Source of the DNA: Chitinophaga ginsengisegetis
Lineage (GTDB): Bacteria; Bacteroidota; Bacteroidia; Chitinophagales; Chitinophagaceae
DNA length: 64,000 bases
Reading direction: 5' to 3'
Assembly: GCF_900168065.1 (NCBI RefSeq)
Contig: NZ_FUZZ01000001.1
Span: 62,001 to 126,000 of the forward strand
Shown here: positions 35,612 to 44,797 of the stretch, in pieces
Numbering within the stretch: the first letter of the stretch is position 1
How the letters are laid out: each line of letters starts with the position of its first letter
Position numbers and translations under genes: made by a program
Notes under the pieces: model-generated
The model's database searches: none
What the model was told of the DNA's origin: nothing
The model's input: only the letters and a program-made list of their open reading frames with translations

Positions 35612-37756
35612 ATGCGTTTGCCGAATGGTGAGAACCTTGATATTATGACAATGCCCGAAGTAACAGTACCAAAAAAAACAACCAAGAAGCCCCTTACAGA
35701 GAAGAAGAAAATGATTGCCAGGGATATCAGCTGGCTCTCTTTTAATGCCAGGGTTTTACAGGAAGCAGCAGACAAAACCGTTCCATTGCATGAGCGTATC
35801 CGCTTCTTAGGCATCTTTTCCAATAACCTCGATGAATTTTTCAGGGTAAGAGTAGCTACCCTCAAACGCATGATGTCTTTCGGTAAAGCCGGAAAAATGC
35901 ATCTCGAAGAAAATCCTGATAAAATACTGGATGAAATACAGGCCCGTGTAATTGAGCAACAGCGCGAATTTGACCTCGTGTGGAAAGATATTGCGGAAGA
36001 ACTGGAAGCCCAGCACATCTTCATGCGAACGGAAAAGCAGCTTAACCGCGAGCAACAGAAATTTGTACTCAACTACTTCAATGAACAGGTACGCACCAAC
36101 ATCATTCCCCTGATGATTGAAAGCATACAACAGTTCCCTATCCTGCGTGATAAATCTATTTACCTGGCTATTGTACTGGCCCGCCAGGATAATTCTGTAC
36201 GACAAAAATTTGCACTCATAGAAATACCTACCACTGTACTTCCACGCTTTATTATCCTGCCCTCCAAACCCGGAGAACATGATATCATCCTGCTGGAAGA
36301 CCTGGTACGCTTCTGCTTACCCAATATCTTTTCCTATTTCGGTTACGATAAATTTTCCGCACACATCATCAAAGTAACGCGCGATGCGGAACTGGATATT
36401 GATAATGATATTTCCGACAGTCTTATTCACCAGATTGAAAAAGGACTGAAAGACCGCCGTAAAGGCAAGCCGGTAAGGTTTGTATATGACAAGGACATAG
36501 ACCCGCTGCTGCTGGAATACCTGATGCGCAGACAGGGCCTGTCCGGAAAAGATAACCTGATACCAGGCGCCAGGATCCATAACTTCAAAGACTTTATGGA
36601 TTTCCCGGAATCCATCTTCCCGCCTCATTTACACCGTAAAACCTTTACCCATCCGCTGTTTGTTAATGCGCCCAGCGTAATGCATGTAATACAACAGCAG
36701 GACGTAATGCTGCACTTCCCTTATCACTCGTTTGATACCATCATCGACCTGCTGAGGGAAGCCGCGATAGATCCGAATGTATCTTCTATAAAAATAACTG
36801 CGTACAGGCTTGCCCGTAATTCCAAAATAGTAAATGCACTGGTGAATGCCGTACGTAATGGTAAACAGGTAACCGTAGTACTGGAGCTGCGTGCGCGCTT
36901 TGATGAAGCCGCCAATCTCGACTGGAAATCAAGACTGGAAGAGGAAGGCGTGAAAGTGTTACTGGGTATCCCGAATATGAAGATCCACGCCAAACTGTGT
37001 GTGATCAAAAAACGGATTGGTACCAAAACACTGCAATGCGGCTTTGTAAGCACCGGTAATCTCAACGAAAGAACGGCCAGGGTATACGGCGATCACTGCC
37101 TGCTCACCACCAACCGCGCTATCATTGCTGATATGAACCGCATCTTTTCGTACCTGGAAAACGTCCGGCATGATATCAAAATCCTGCAGGGCTGCAAAAC
37201 CCTCCCGGTTAGCCCGTTTAACATGCGCGATACCTTCCTCCGCCTGATGGACCGGGAAATCAAGAATGCGAAGCATAAAAAGAAAGCGGCTATCACCATT
37301 AAAATGAATTCACTTTCTGATGCTGGCCTCATCACCAAACTGTATGAAGCCGCGAAAGCCGGCGTGGAAGTAAAGATGGTAATAAGAGGTATCTGTTGCG
37401 CCTATACGGAAAATAAAAAGTGGAAAAAGAATATCACCGCTGTGAGTATTGTAGATGAATACCTGGAACATGCCCGCGTATTTATTTTTCACCACGGGGG
37501 TCAGGAAAAGGTATACATTGCTTCGTGCGACTGGATGATCCGTAATCTGGATCACCGTGTGGAGGCTGCTGCTCCTATAACGGACCCGGCTATACGCAAG
37601 GAACTGATAGACATCATGAATATTCAGCTCAGCGGTAATGTAAAAGCCCGTATACTGGACAACGAGCAGAAAAATGAATATAAGAAAGCAGGTGATAAAA
37701 AGATCCGCACACAGATAGAGATCTATAAATACCTGCACGAAAAAGAATACCATTAA
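35612..37756 (+). CDS. ppk1: Polyphosphate kinase 1
   Basis: 714 residues, the usual PPK1 length. N domain: ARDISWLSFNARVLQEA, FLGIFSNNLDEFFRVRVA. Catalytic domains: ITAYRLARNSKIVNAL, VVLELRARFDEAANL, IPNMKIHAKLCVI (the phospho-accepting His lies here), GFVSTGNLNERTARVYGD and, in the last domain, ARVFIFHHGG with ASCDWMIRNLDHRVE. It makes polyphosphate reversibly from ATP. The ATG at 35612 adds 11 residues compared with an in-frame ATG at 35645, and either could be the start. ppx follows after 45 bases. Confidence 0.97.
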   Translation: MRLPNGENLDIMTMPEVTVPKKTTKKPLTEKKKMIARDISWLSFNARVLQEAADKTVPLHERIRFLGIFSNNLDEFFRVRVATLKRMMSFGKAGKMHLEENPDKILDEIQARVIEQQREFDLVWKDIAEELEAQHIFMRTEKQLNREQQKFVLNYFNEQVRTNIIPLMIESIQQFPILRDKSIYLAIVLARQDNSVRQKFALIEIPTTVLPRFIILPSKPGEHDIILLEDLVRFCLPNIFSYFGYDKFSAHIIKVTRDAELDIDNDISDSLIHQIEKGLKDRRKGKPVRFVYDKDIDPLLLEYLMRRQGLSGKDNLIPGARIHNFKDFMDFPESIFPPHLHRKTFTHPLFVNAPSVMHVIQQQDVMLHFPYHSFDTIIDLLREAAIDPNVSSIKITAYRLARNSKIVNALVNAVRNGKQVTVVLELRARFDEAANLDWKSRLEEEGVKVLLGIPNMKIHAKLCVIKKRIGTKTLQCGFVSTGNLNERTARVYGDHCLLTTNRAIIADMNRIFSYLENVRHDIKILQGCKTLPVSPFNMRDTFLRLMDREIKNAKHKKKAAITIKMNSLSDAGLITKLYEAAKAGVEVKMVIRGICCAYTENKKWKKNITAVSIVDEYLEHARVFIFHHGGQEKVYIASCDWMIRNLDHRVEAAAPITDPAIRKELIDIMNIQLSGNVKARILDNEQKNEYKKAGDKKIRTQIEIYKYLHEKEYH

Positions 37757-37769
37757 CTTTAAAAAGTTA

Positions 37770-37777
37770 TACTTTTG
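37770..37777 (+). promoter_or_regulatory. Bacteroidota-type -7 box of ppx
   Basis: TACTTTTG fits TAnnTTTG, 24 bases before the ppx ATG in the short ppk1-ppx gap. It would let ppx be transcribed separately from ppk1. No clear -33 element. Confidence 0.5.
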
Positions 37778-37801
37778 CCCTTTTGATCTAACGACTGACA
37801 G

Positions 37802-38689
37802 ATGAAATTAGCTGCGATTGATATAGGCTCCAATGCTGCCAGATTGCTCATCTCTGAAGCATCGCCGAACAGTGCGGGCGTAATGGACTTTACCAAACTA
37901 AACCTGGTAAGAGTACCGTTACGGCTGGGTTTTGACGTATTTAACAACCAGGTTATTTCAGACAAAAAGGCCACACATCTTATTGATACCATCCGGGCCT
38001 ATAAGCTGCTGCTGGATGTATACGAGGTGAAATATCTCAAGGCATGCGCCACCTCTGCCATGCGCGACGCCAGCAATGGCGTGGGTATCCTGCAGGAAGT
38101 AAAAGCCCAAACCGGCATCGATATACAGATCATTACGGGTCAGGAAGAAGCTGCTTTTATTTACGAAAACCATGTGGCTGAAAACATGGATAAAACAAAG
38201 TCGTACCTCTACATCGATGTAGGCGGCGGCAGCACAGAAATCACCCTTTTCAGCGCGGGCAAACAAATCTTTAAAGAATCCTTTAATATAGGCACGATCC
38301 GGCTGTTGCAGCAACAGGTAACCGAAGCGCACTGGCAGCAGCTGAAGGACTTTCTGAAACAACAACTCAAAGGCATCGGCCCCGTGATTGCGATCGGTTC
38401 CGGTGGTAACATCAATAAAATATTCTCTCTCTCTAAACGAAAAGAAGGCAAGCCCCTTTCACTGGATACGCTGAAAGACTATTACAAGGAGTTCAGCGCC
38501 TTCACCGTGGAAGAACGTATTCACCTGTACGGCCTGCGGGAAGACCGCGCCGACGTGATTGTTCCTGCCCTGCAGATCTATGTAAATATTATGCGCTGGG
38601 CAGATACGCCGGAAATATATGTACCCAAGATAGGGCTTGCAGATGGCCTTATTCATGCCCTTTATGAGGAAATCGCGGTGAGTTCCTGA
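37802..38689 (+). CDS. ppx: Exopolyphosphatase / Ppx-GppA phosphatase
   Basis: 295 residues, the short (one catalytic unit) form of Ppx/GppA. Actin-like ATPase fold motifs: AAIDIGSNAARLLI (phosphate 1), ATSAMRDASNG, ITGQEEAAFIY, YIDVGGGSTEITLF (phosphate 2), AIGSGGNINKIF and ADGLIHALY. It degrades polyphosphate from the chain end, or pppGpp. The pairing with ppk1 supports the polyphosphate role. It lacks the C-terminal HD-like domain of long Ppx proteins. Confidence 0.93.
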   Translation: MKLAAIDIGSNAARLLISEASPNSAGVMDFTKLNLVRVPLRLGFDVFNNQVISDKKATHLIDTIRAYKLLLDVYEVKYLKACATSAMRDASNGVGILQEVKAQTGIDIQIITGQEEAAFIYENHVAENMDKTKSYLYIDVGGGSTEITLFSAGKQIFKESFNIGTIRLLQQQVTEAHWQQLKDFLKQQLKGIGPVIAIGSGGNINKIFSLSKRKEGKPLSLDTLKDYYKEFSAFTVEERIHLYGLREDRADVIVPALQIYVNIMRWADTPEIYVPKIGLADGLIHALYEEIAVSS

Positions 38690-38784
38690 TCCCCGGCCGT
38701 ACATAAAAAACATTTTCTTTTATCTTTTTATATTGCCACCTTTGCGGTTATTGCTAACAGCTAAATGCTAAAAGCTCACTGCTT

Positions 38785-39600
38785 ATGTCTGTGAATAAAG
38801 AAATAAAGCGTGTCACTACGCATATACTGCAGAAGATGAAAGTAGACGGGGAAAAGATCTCCATGCTTACTGCGTATGATTATTCTATGGCCCGCATTTT
38901 TGATGATGCAGGCATTGATATCCTGCTGGTGGGAGATTCTGCATCCAATGTAATGGCGGGTCATGAAACCACCCTTCCTATTACGCTGGACCAGATGATC
39001 TATCATGCCGCTTCCGTAGTCAGGGCTATTAAACGCTGCTTTGTGATCGTGGATCTGCCCTTTGGCTCTTACCAGGGGAACTCCAAAGAAGCATTGGGAT
39101 CTGCCATCCGTATTATGAAAGAAACAGGCGCCCACGGTATCAAAATTGAAGGCGGCGAAGAAATCATCGAATCCGTAAAACGTATTATCTCCGCCGGTGT
39201 TCCGGTAATGGGCCACCTGGGACTTACGCCCCAGTCGATTTATAAGTTTGGTACCTACGCCGTACGCGCTACGGAAGAAGCAGAAGCCAATAAGCTGATC
39301 AAGGACGCGAAACTGTTGCAGGAAGCCGGCTGCTTTGCCATTGTACTGGAAAAGATCCCGGCATCACTGGCGAAGATCGTTGCCGAAACCGTGGAAATTC
39401 CCATCATTGGCATCGGTGCAGGCAGGTATGTGGATGGACAGGTACTGGTAATGCACGATATGCTCGGCATTAATAAGGAGTTCAAACCACGTTTCCTCCG
39501 TCGGTATCTCGACCTTTACAGCCAGATCTTTGGCGCCACCCAGGCATACATCAATGATGTAAAATCCAAAGATTTCCCGAATGAAAATGAACAGTACTGA
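38785..39600 (+). CDS. panB: 3-methyl-2-oxobutanoate hydroxymethyltransferase
   Basis: 271 residues with every PanB landmark: [40 protein letters not shown] (metal-binding Asp), [37 protein letters not shown] and IPIIGIGAG. It makes ketopantoate from alpha-ketoisovalerate and methylene-tetrahydrofolate. With panC and panD nearby, only ketopantoate reductase is missing from the de novo pathway in this window. Followed by a stable hairpin. Confidence 0.97.
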   Translation: MSVNKEIKRVTTHILQKMKVDGEKISMLTAYDYSMARIFDDAGIDILLVGDSASNVMAGHETTLPITLDQMIYHAASVVRAIKRCFVIVDLPFGSYQGNSKEALGSAIRIMKETGAHGIKIEGGEEIIESVKRIISAGVPVMGHLGLTPQSIYKFGTYAVRATEEAEANKLIKDAKLLQEAGCFAIVLEKIPASLAKIVAETVEIPIIGIGAGRYVDGQVLVMHDMLGINKEFKPRFLRRYLDLYSQIFGATQAYINDVKSKDFPNENEQY

Positions 39601-40027
39601 TTAAATGATAAGTAAGAATGACGGATTTGCAGAGAGATCATTATCTCCATACAAATTCGTCATTTGTATTTAATATAAATTCCCTATATTCGCTTCGCAC
39701 TTTATAAGTTGAATGAACTACCTGTTAAACATACAACTCTCTTTACTCTCCTATCTGCGGAGCACCTGCTCCCATGTGCCATAGGTAGCACTTCCTTTCT
39801 TTTCCTTTCCTGCAGCGCCGCTTAGCGGTTTGTAATGCTATTGTATCTGCAATACTGACTTTCATCACAACAAGTGATTTGCATGGGTTTGTTTTCAATC
39901 CATCCGCAAATGCATTGGTTCGTGTATAACAGTAATGGGTATACGTAGTTAAGGGAAGCGTCATTTATTATTGTTTTATTCCGGAAGCAAAACATGCTTT
40001 CCTCTTCACTATAATTCCAAACAGATT
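39601..40027. other. Intergenic region between panB and the lysine operon
   Basis: 427 bases. The left end holds the panB hairpin. TATATTCG near 39695 is one mismatch from a -7 box. A pyrimidine-rich stretch (about 39735-39820) has no recognised function. The minus-strand open frame at 39743-39964 has no family likeness and is not called. The long leader before the saccharopine dehydrogenase could hold a regulatory element I do not recognise. Confidence 0.4.
39617..39664 (+). terminator. Hairpin terminator after panB
   Basis: AATGACGGATTTG (39617-39629) pairs with CAAATTCGTCATT (39652-39664) with one mismatch. A second inner stem GAGAT/ATCTC extends the fold. T-rich sequence (TGTATTTAAT) follows. 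Confidence 0.65.
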
Positions 40028-41098
40028 ATGAAACGTGTAATGATTATTGGCGCAGGTAAGATCGGCGAAACCGCGGCCTTCTTACTGCAACAGTCCGGCG
40101 ACTATGAAGTAACGCTGGCCGACAGCAACAACGCCCTGCTGCAGAAATGCACCGACGCCCGTATCCGCAAAACAGTACTGGATGTAAACAATGCCACCTC
40201 GCTTCAGCAGGCATTGCAGGAACAGGACATGGTGCTGAGCGCCTGCCCCTTTTTCCTGAACGTAAAAATTGCTACCGCAGCCGCCAAAGCCAACACCCAT
40301 TATTTTGATTTAACAGAAGATGTAGCTACTACCAATGCCATCCGCGAAATAGCCGCGCAGGCCAATGTAAGCTTCATGCCACAATGCGGACTGGCGCCTG
40401 GTTTCATCAGCATCGCCGCACATGATATTGCCAAACAGTTTGATACGCTGGACGCTGTTCGCCTCCGTGTAGGCGCGCTGCCACAGTTTCCTACCAACAG
40501 CCTCATGTATAACCTCACCTGGAGCACCGATGGACTGATCAACGAATACTGCAATCCCTGCGATGCTATTCACGAAGGCGAACGCAAAGAGGTAATGCCA
40601 ATGGAAGGCTACGAGCGCTTTGCCCTTGATGGCGTGGAATATGAGGCGTTTAATACTTCCGGCGGACTGGGCGCCCTCGCTGAAATCCTGGACCGTAAAG
40701 TGTACAATCTCGATTACAAAACAGTGCGCTATCCTGGTCACTGCCAGCTAATGAAAATCCTTTTGAATGAGCTGAAACTCAATAAAAAAAGAGAAATGCT
40801 GAAGGAGATTATGGAAGATAGCATACCTTTCACCCAGCAGGATGTTGTATTGGTTTTTGTATCTGTATCGGGAATGGTGAACGGCCGCTCTGTGCAACGC
40901 TCCTATTCACGCAAGATCTATAACCAGGCGGTGTCTGGCAGGGACTTTACCGCCATACAACTTACCACTGCCGGCGCGGCCTGTGCAGTGATAGACCTGC
41001 ATGCGAAAGGACTGCTGCCAGCCAATGGTTTTGTGCGCCAGGAAGACGTAGCATTTAATGACCTGATCAACAACCGTTTTGCGGTATATTATAACTAG
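40028..41098 (+). CDS. Saccharopine dehydrogenase family protein
   Basis: 356 residues from the ATG at 40028, which puts the Rossmann start MKRVMIIGAGKIGETAAFLL at the N-terminus; an in-frame TTG upstream at 39971 would add 19 residues that look non-coding. Further blocks: LSACPFFLNVKIATAAAKANTHYFDLTED, CGLAPGFISIAAHDI and SGGLGALAEIL fit the saccharopine dehydrogenase/lysine-ketoglutarate-reductase-related family. With the two downstream genes it points to the saccharopine route of lysine breakdown, making 2-aminoadipate semialdehyde and glutamate. Family members with other substrates (such as carboxynorspermidine synthase) exist, so the reaction is inferred from context. Confidence 0.85.
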   Translation: MKRVMIIGAGKIGETAAFLLQQSGDYEVTLADSNNALLQKCTDARIRKTVLDVNNATSLQQALQEQDMVLSACPFFLNVKIATAAAKANTHYFDLTEDVATTNAIREIAAQANVSFMPQCGLAPGFISIAAHDIAKQFDTLDAVRLRVGALPQFPTNSLMYNLTWSTDGLINEYCNPCDAIHEGERKEVMPMEGYERFALDGVEYEAFNTSGGLGALAEILDRKVYNLDYKTVRYPGHCQLMKILLNELKLNKKREMLKEIMEDSIPFTQQDVVLVFVSVSGMVNGRSVQRSYSRKIYNQAVSGRDFTAIQLTTAGAACAVIDLHAKGLLPANGFVRQEDVAFNDLINNRFAVYYN

Positions 41099-41116
41099 CC
41101 CTAAAAGCTGTATGTC

Positions 41117-42007
41117 ATGTTAAAAGATGTTTTAAACGGGCTGATGGAGCGCTATCAGCAAAGGGTTCCGGATGTTGGAGCCGTTATCGCCGCCATGATA
41201 AAGGAAGGCATTATTACGCAGGCAGACGATATAGAGAATGACCACATCGCCTTCCGCACAATGGGTGTACCACAGCTCGGGGTACAGTCGCTCGAGAAGA
41301 TATTTCTCCATTACGGCTATACGAAAATGGATAAGTATCACTTCCCTGCCAAGAAGCTGGATGCGTGGTGGTATGCTCCGTCGGAGCCGCAATACCCGCG
41401 TATCTTTATCAGTGAGCTGCGGGTGGCCGAACTGAGTGCTGCTGCACAAACCATCATCCATCATTATACGGATGAAGTGAAGACTGACCCGGTGAATGCA
41501 TTGGACCTCGACGACAGCAAGGCTGTAGATGCCTTCCTTCACAGCGCCCTGTGGCAAACCCCTACCCTGGCGGATTACAAAGTATTGGCCGCGGAGAGTG
41601 AGTATGCCGCCTGGGTGATCTACAACCGTTATTACCTCAATCACTTTACCGTAAGCGTACATAATCTTCCTCCGGGATATAACACCGTGGCCGATTTCAA
41701 CCAGTTCCTGGAGAAACATGGCTTTCATCTCAACGACTCCGGTGGTAAAATTAAAACCAGTCCGGATGGCAGGCTGCTGCAAAGCGCTACAGTAGCGGGC
41801 ATGATCACTGCTACTTTTTCTGGCGGGGAACAATTCCCCATCGCCGGCTCCTATGTGGAGTTTGCTGAAAGAAAGGTACTCCCTGCATTTGCGCATTTAC
41901 CTGCCAGCGAAATACGCCGGGAACACCGCAGGGAAGGTTTTGAAGCCGGAAACGCCGATAAGATCTTTGAAAGCACCTACGCCGCCCAAACAAAAAAAAG
42001 TTCCTAA
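41117..42007 (+). CDS. DUF1338 protein: 2-oxoadipate dioxygenase/decarboxylase (HglS-like)
   Basis: 296 residues of the DUF1338 family. ENDHIAFRTMG near residue 40 and LNHFTVSVHN near residue 178 offer the two metal-binding His, and YVEFAERKV near residue 250 the Glu, following the Fe(II)-binding pattern known for Pseudomonas HglS. That enzyme turns 2-oxoadipate into D-2-hydroxyglutarate with O2, in lysine degradation. The protein is shorter than the roughly 450-residue HglS, and shorter DUF1338 members are common in Bacteroidota. Its place between saccharopine dehydrogenase (18 bases before) and aldehyde dehydrogenase (23 bases after) backs this role. Confidence 0.82.
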   Translation: MLKDVLNGLMERYQQRVPDVGAVIAAMIKEGIITQADDIENDHIAFRTMGVPQLGVQSLEKIFLHYGYTKMDKYHFPAKKLDAWWYAPSEPQYPRIFISELRVAELSAAAQTIIHHYTDEVKTDPVNALDLDDSKAVDAFLHSALWQTPTLADYKVLAAESEYAAWVIYNRYYLNHFTVSVHNLPPGYNTVADFNQFLEKHGFHLNDSGGKIKTSPDGRLLQSATVAGMITATFSGGEQFPIAGSYVEFAERKVLPAFAHLPASEIRREHRREGFEAGNADKIFESTYAAQTKKSS

Positions 42008-42030
42008 TTTAGTTTATTAATACACCAACA

Positions 42031-43557
42031 ATGGAAGACATCTTAAAAGCATTTGGCATCACTGCGGCACAGAGTGGTATCAGCACGGGAACCCACTGGT
42101 TGCCGGCTCACGGCGAGGAAATCACCTCGGTTTCGCCGGTAAATAATAAGAAGATTATTACCGTCAGAAGCGCTAACCGGGAAGATTATGACCAGGTGGT
42201 TGCCGTAGCCCAGGAGGCTTTCAAAGAGTGGCGCACATGGCCGGCGCCCAAAAGGGGCGAAATAGTACGACAGATCGGGGTAGCCCTCCGTGAACATAAA
42301 GAACATCTTGGGAAACTGGTATCCTATGAAATGGGAAAGAGTTTGCAGGAAGGATATGGAGAAGTACAGGAGATGATCGACATCTGCGACTTTGCAGTGG
42401 GCCTCTCCAGGCAGCTGCATGGCTTAACGATGCACTCTGAGCGTCCGGGTCACCGGATGTATGAGCAGTGGCATCCGCTGGGTATTACCGGTATTATTTC
42501 CGCCTTTAACTTCCCGGTAGCAGTTTGGAGCTGGAACTCCATGCTGGCATGGGTTTGCGGAAACGTATGTATCTGGAAGCCTTCTGAAAAAACACCTGTT
42601 ACGGCCTTAGCCTGTCAGCATATAGTAGCCAATGTATTCGCCGCCAACAAGGTACCTGAAGGCGTTTCCTGCCTGGTAACCGGCAACCGTGATGCAGGTG
42701 AATGGCTGGCGCACGACAAACGTATTCCGCTGGTTTCCGCCACCGGATCCACCCGCATGGGTAAAGCCGTAGGAGCTGCCGTAGGCGAGCGTTTAGGACG
42801 ATCCCTGCTGGAGCTGGGCGGTAATAATGCCATCATTATTTCACAGGATGCCGACCTGGATATGTCGCTCATTGGCGCCGTGTTTGGTGCAGTGGGTACC
42901 GCCGGGCAGCGTTGCACCTCTACCCGCAGGCTCATCATCCATGAAAGTGTGTATGATGCGTTTACCGCGCGGCTGGTAAAAGCATATGCTCAGTTGCGTA
43001 TCGGCAACCCGCTGGATCAGCACAACCACGTAGGTCCTTTAATCGACAAAGCCGCCGTGGATGCTTATCTCAGCTCAATAGAACAGGTAAAACAACAGGG
43101 CGGTTCCTTTCTCGTGGAAGGCGGTGTATTGTCCGGCCCGGGTTATGAATCCGGATGCTATGTGAAACCCTGCATTGCAGCGGTGGAAAACACTTACGCC
43201 ATAGTACAGCACGAAACCTTTGCGCCTATTTTGTACGTCATGAAATACGCTACGCTGGCTGAAGCCATTGCCATGCAGAATGATGTGCCGCAGGGGCTTT
43301 CCTCCGCCATCATGACGCTGAACCTCCGCGAAGCAGAACAGTTCCTTTCAAATGCAGGATCCGACTGTGGTATTGCCAATGTAAATATCGGCACATCCGG
43401 CGCCGAAATAGGCGGCGCTTTCGGCGGTGAAAAAGAAACCGGCGGTGGCCGTGAAAGTGGCTCCGATGCGTGGAGAGCTTACATGCGCCGGCAAACCAAT
43501 ACCATCAACTATTCCAACAGTCTCCCACTGGCACAGGGCATCAAATTTGATCTCTGA
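42031..43557 (+). CDS. Aldehyde dehydrogenase (2-aminoadipate-semialdehyde dehydrogenase / ALDH7-like)
   Basis: 508 residues of the ALDH superfamily. The catalytic Cys295 lies in GTAGQRCTSTRR and the general base Glu261 in LLELGGNNAI. ITGIISAFNFPVAVWSWNSMLAWVCGN is the cofactor/Asn region, and SGAEIGGAFGGEKETGGGRESGSDAWRAYMRRQTNTINYS is very close to the ALDH7A1/AmaB C-terminus. The expected reaction is oxidation of aminoadipate semialdehyde to 2-aminoadipate with NAD+. Last gene of the three-gene operon; two hairpins follow. Confidence 0.92.
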   Translation: MEDILKAFGITAAQSGISTGTHWLPAHGEEITSVSPVNNKKIITVRSANREDYDQVVAVAQEAFKEWRTWPAPKRGEIVRQIGVALREHKEHLGKLVSYEMGKSLQEGYGEVQEMIDICDFAVGLSRQLHGLTMHSERPGHRMYEQWHPLGITGIISAFNFPVAVWSWNSMLAWVCGNVCIWKPSEKTPVTALACQHIVANVFAANKVPEGVSCLVTGNRDAGEWLAHDKRIPLVSATGSTRMGKAVGAAVGERLGRSLLELGGNNAIIISQDADLDMSLIGAVFGAVGTAGQRCTSTRRLIIHESVYDAFTARLVKAYAQLRIGNPLDQHNHVGPLIDKAAVDAYLSSIEQVKQQGGSFLVEGGVLSGPGYESGCYVKPCIAAVENTYAIVQHETFAPILYVMKYATLAEAIAMQNDVPQGLSSAIMTLNLREAEQFLSNAGSDCGIANVNIGTSGAEIGGAFGGEKETGGGRESGSDAWRAYMRRQTNTINYSNSLPLAQGIKFDL

Positions 43558-43567
43558 TGCAAATAAA

Positions 43568-43613
43568 TCAGCTATCCGTTTGCAGGTACAAATACCCCAA
43601 AACGGATAGCTGA
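43568..43613. terminator. 14-bp perfect inverted repeat after the lysine operon
   Basis: TCAGCTATCCGTTT (43568-43581) and AAACGGATAGCTGA (43600-43613) form a perfect stem with an 18-base loop, 10 bases after the ALDH stop, followed by an AT-rich stretch with a TTTTT run. Probable terminator. Confidence 0.65.
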
Positions 43614-43650
43614 CAACAATATTTTTACTGTAAATTTTTCCGGATCATCC

Positions 43651-43686
43651 AGCTCCGAGGCGCTTGCCCCGGAGCTTTTAATTTTC
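43651..43686. terminator. Second hairpin after the lysine operon
   Basis: AGCTCCG (43651-43657) pairs with CGGAGCT (43670-43676), followed by TTTAATTTT. It may act as a backup terminator, or for the convergent minus-strand gene. Confidence 0.6.
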
Positions 43687-43916
43687 GTGACAGGAGATGC
43701 TACCCGATCAGATTTTTAAAAGCGGTTGATAAAATTACTACGTGTCAAAAACGTTTCAGCAACCTGCGTTGCTTTTCTCTACATACACCGACGGCGGCAA
43801 GGTTTTAAAAATAGTAGCGAGGTTAGAGAACCCCGCTTTTCGTTAAACGGAAACCATGCTTATGAGAAAAGTTAGAAATGGCGGGAAGCCATTAGAAACT
43901 CTTCCGGATATAAATA

Positions 43917-44450
43917 TTAGACTTTTTTTTGAATATTCATATTCAACTTTTGTGCTACTGCCGTATTATTACCACTGTGTTTCACCACTAAAACCTGCCC
44001 GGACCCTTTATCATACAGTGTTTTCATGATTTTACCCTTTACGCCCGCATGCTGTAACATCGCAGTAATATTTTCGGGAACGCTGCAAATAACAATCGTT
44101 TTGCCCTTATTTTTCTTTATCATGTCTTTAAGGGTGGCGGTTGTTTGCTCGGGATCACCGTTTAACCGGAAGTAGTCCAGCTGCTGCTGGTGCGCCTTTG
44201 AGAGCGGGGTAACCGTTTGCACGGCACGGTTCAGATAGGTGGTGTAAATGGCGGAGATCTCCGTTCCTTCCAGGGAAGACGCCAGTTGGGTGGCCTGTTC
44301 CAGCCCTGTGGCACTGAGGCCGGGATCTGCTGATGGGGATGATTCCATTTCCGCAGCATTCACAAAAATGAGGGTGGTTACTTCAGGTTCAGCGGCAGAC
44401 ACAGGTGTGCCGGTAGCCAGCAAAGTGGCCATGAGAACAGCTTTCAACAT
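43917..44450 (-). CDS. Secreted histidine-phosphatase-fold protein lacking catalytic histidines
   Basis: 177 residues with a signal peptide (about 1-20, TPVSAAE). The layout follows periplasmic Bacteroidota histidine phosphatases: strand TTLIFV, DPGLSATGLEQATQLA, ISAIYTTYLNRAVQTVTPL, TIVICSVPENITAML. Where active enzymes have VRHAE, this reads VNAAE (Asn31, Ala32), and where they have VGHSN it reads ICSVPE (Cys122, Ser123). Both catalytic His and the first Arg are therefore gone, while the fold and second Arg (NRAVQT) remain. It should be a pseudoenzyme, perhaps a binding protein. The gene stands alone. Confidence 0.8.
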   Translation of the reverse strand: MLKAVLMATLLATGTPVSAAEPEVTTLIFVNAAEMESSPSADPGLSATGLEQATQLASSLEGTEISAIYTTYLNRAVQTVTPLSKAHQQQLDYFRLNGDPEQTTATLKDMIKKNKGKTIVICSVPENITAMLQHAGVKGKIMKTLYDKGSGQVLVVKHSGNNTAVAQKLNMNIQKKV

Positions 44451-44797
44451 GATTGGTAGATTTAAATAAATGAAATACGATACCTGTAATAATCCCGAAC
44501 GAAGATCTGGCAGATGAGGGGTATGAGGAATAAGAACAGGTTAAAATTAAGACAGCCGGGAACAATTGCAAAAGGGATTGTGACAGGTGGTTACGGGCTA
44601 TGTCCGGCAAGCAAATCAGGATAAGATAGACGTAAACAATGCCCGTCCCCGGAATGCCCGGAAAACCCTCCAATCTCCCAATCAACCAATATATAGCGCG
44701 TTTATCATTAAAATTTAATGTTATACCGCTTTTTCTATACCTTTAATCTTATCATCATGATATTTTTAGTTGTTTTTTATAGGGAAAATTATTGAAC
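44451..44797. other. Divergent intergenic region
   Basis: 347 bases between the minus-strand pseudo-phosphatase and the plus-strand subtilase. TACCTTTA near 44738 is one mismatch from a -7 box and could drive the subtilase. No coding potential or strong hairpin was noted. Confidence 0.45.

Larger units (their letters stand above)
43558..43916. other. Intergenic region with two hairpins
   Basis: 359 bases between the ALDH gene (plus) and a minus-strand gene ending at 43917. The left part holds two inverted repeats (listed). From about 43690 to 43916 I see no coding potential or recognised element. Confidence 0.55.

Noticed and set aside
39743..39964. 73-codon minus-strand frame before the lysine operon
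   Set aside because: No family likeness or ribosome site; it lies in the leader of a plus-strand operon.
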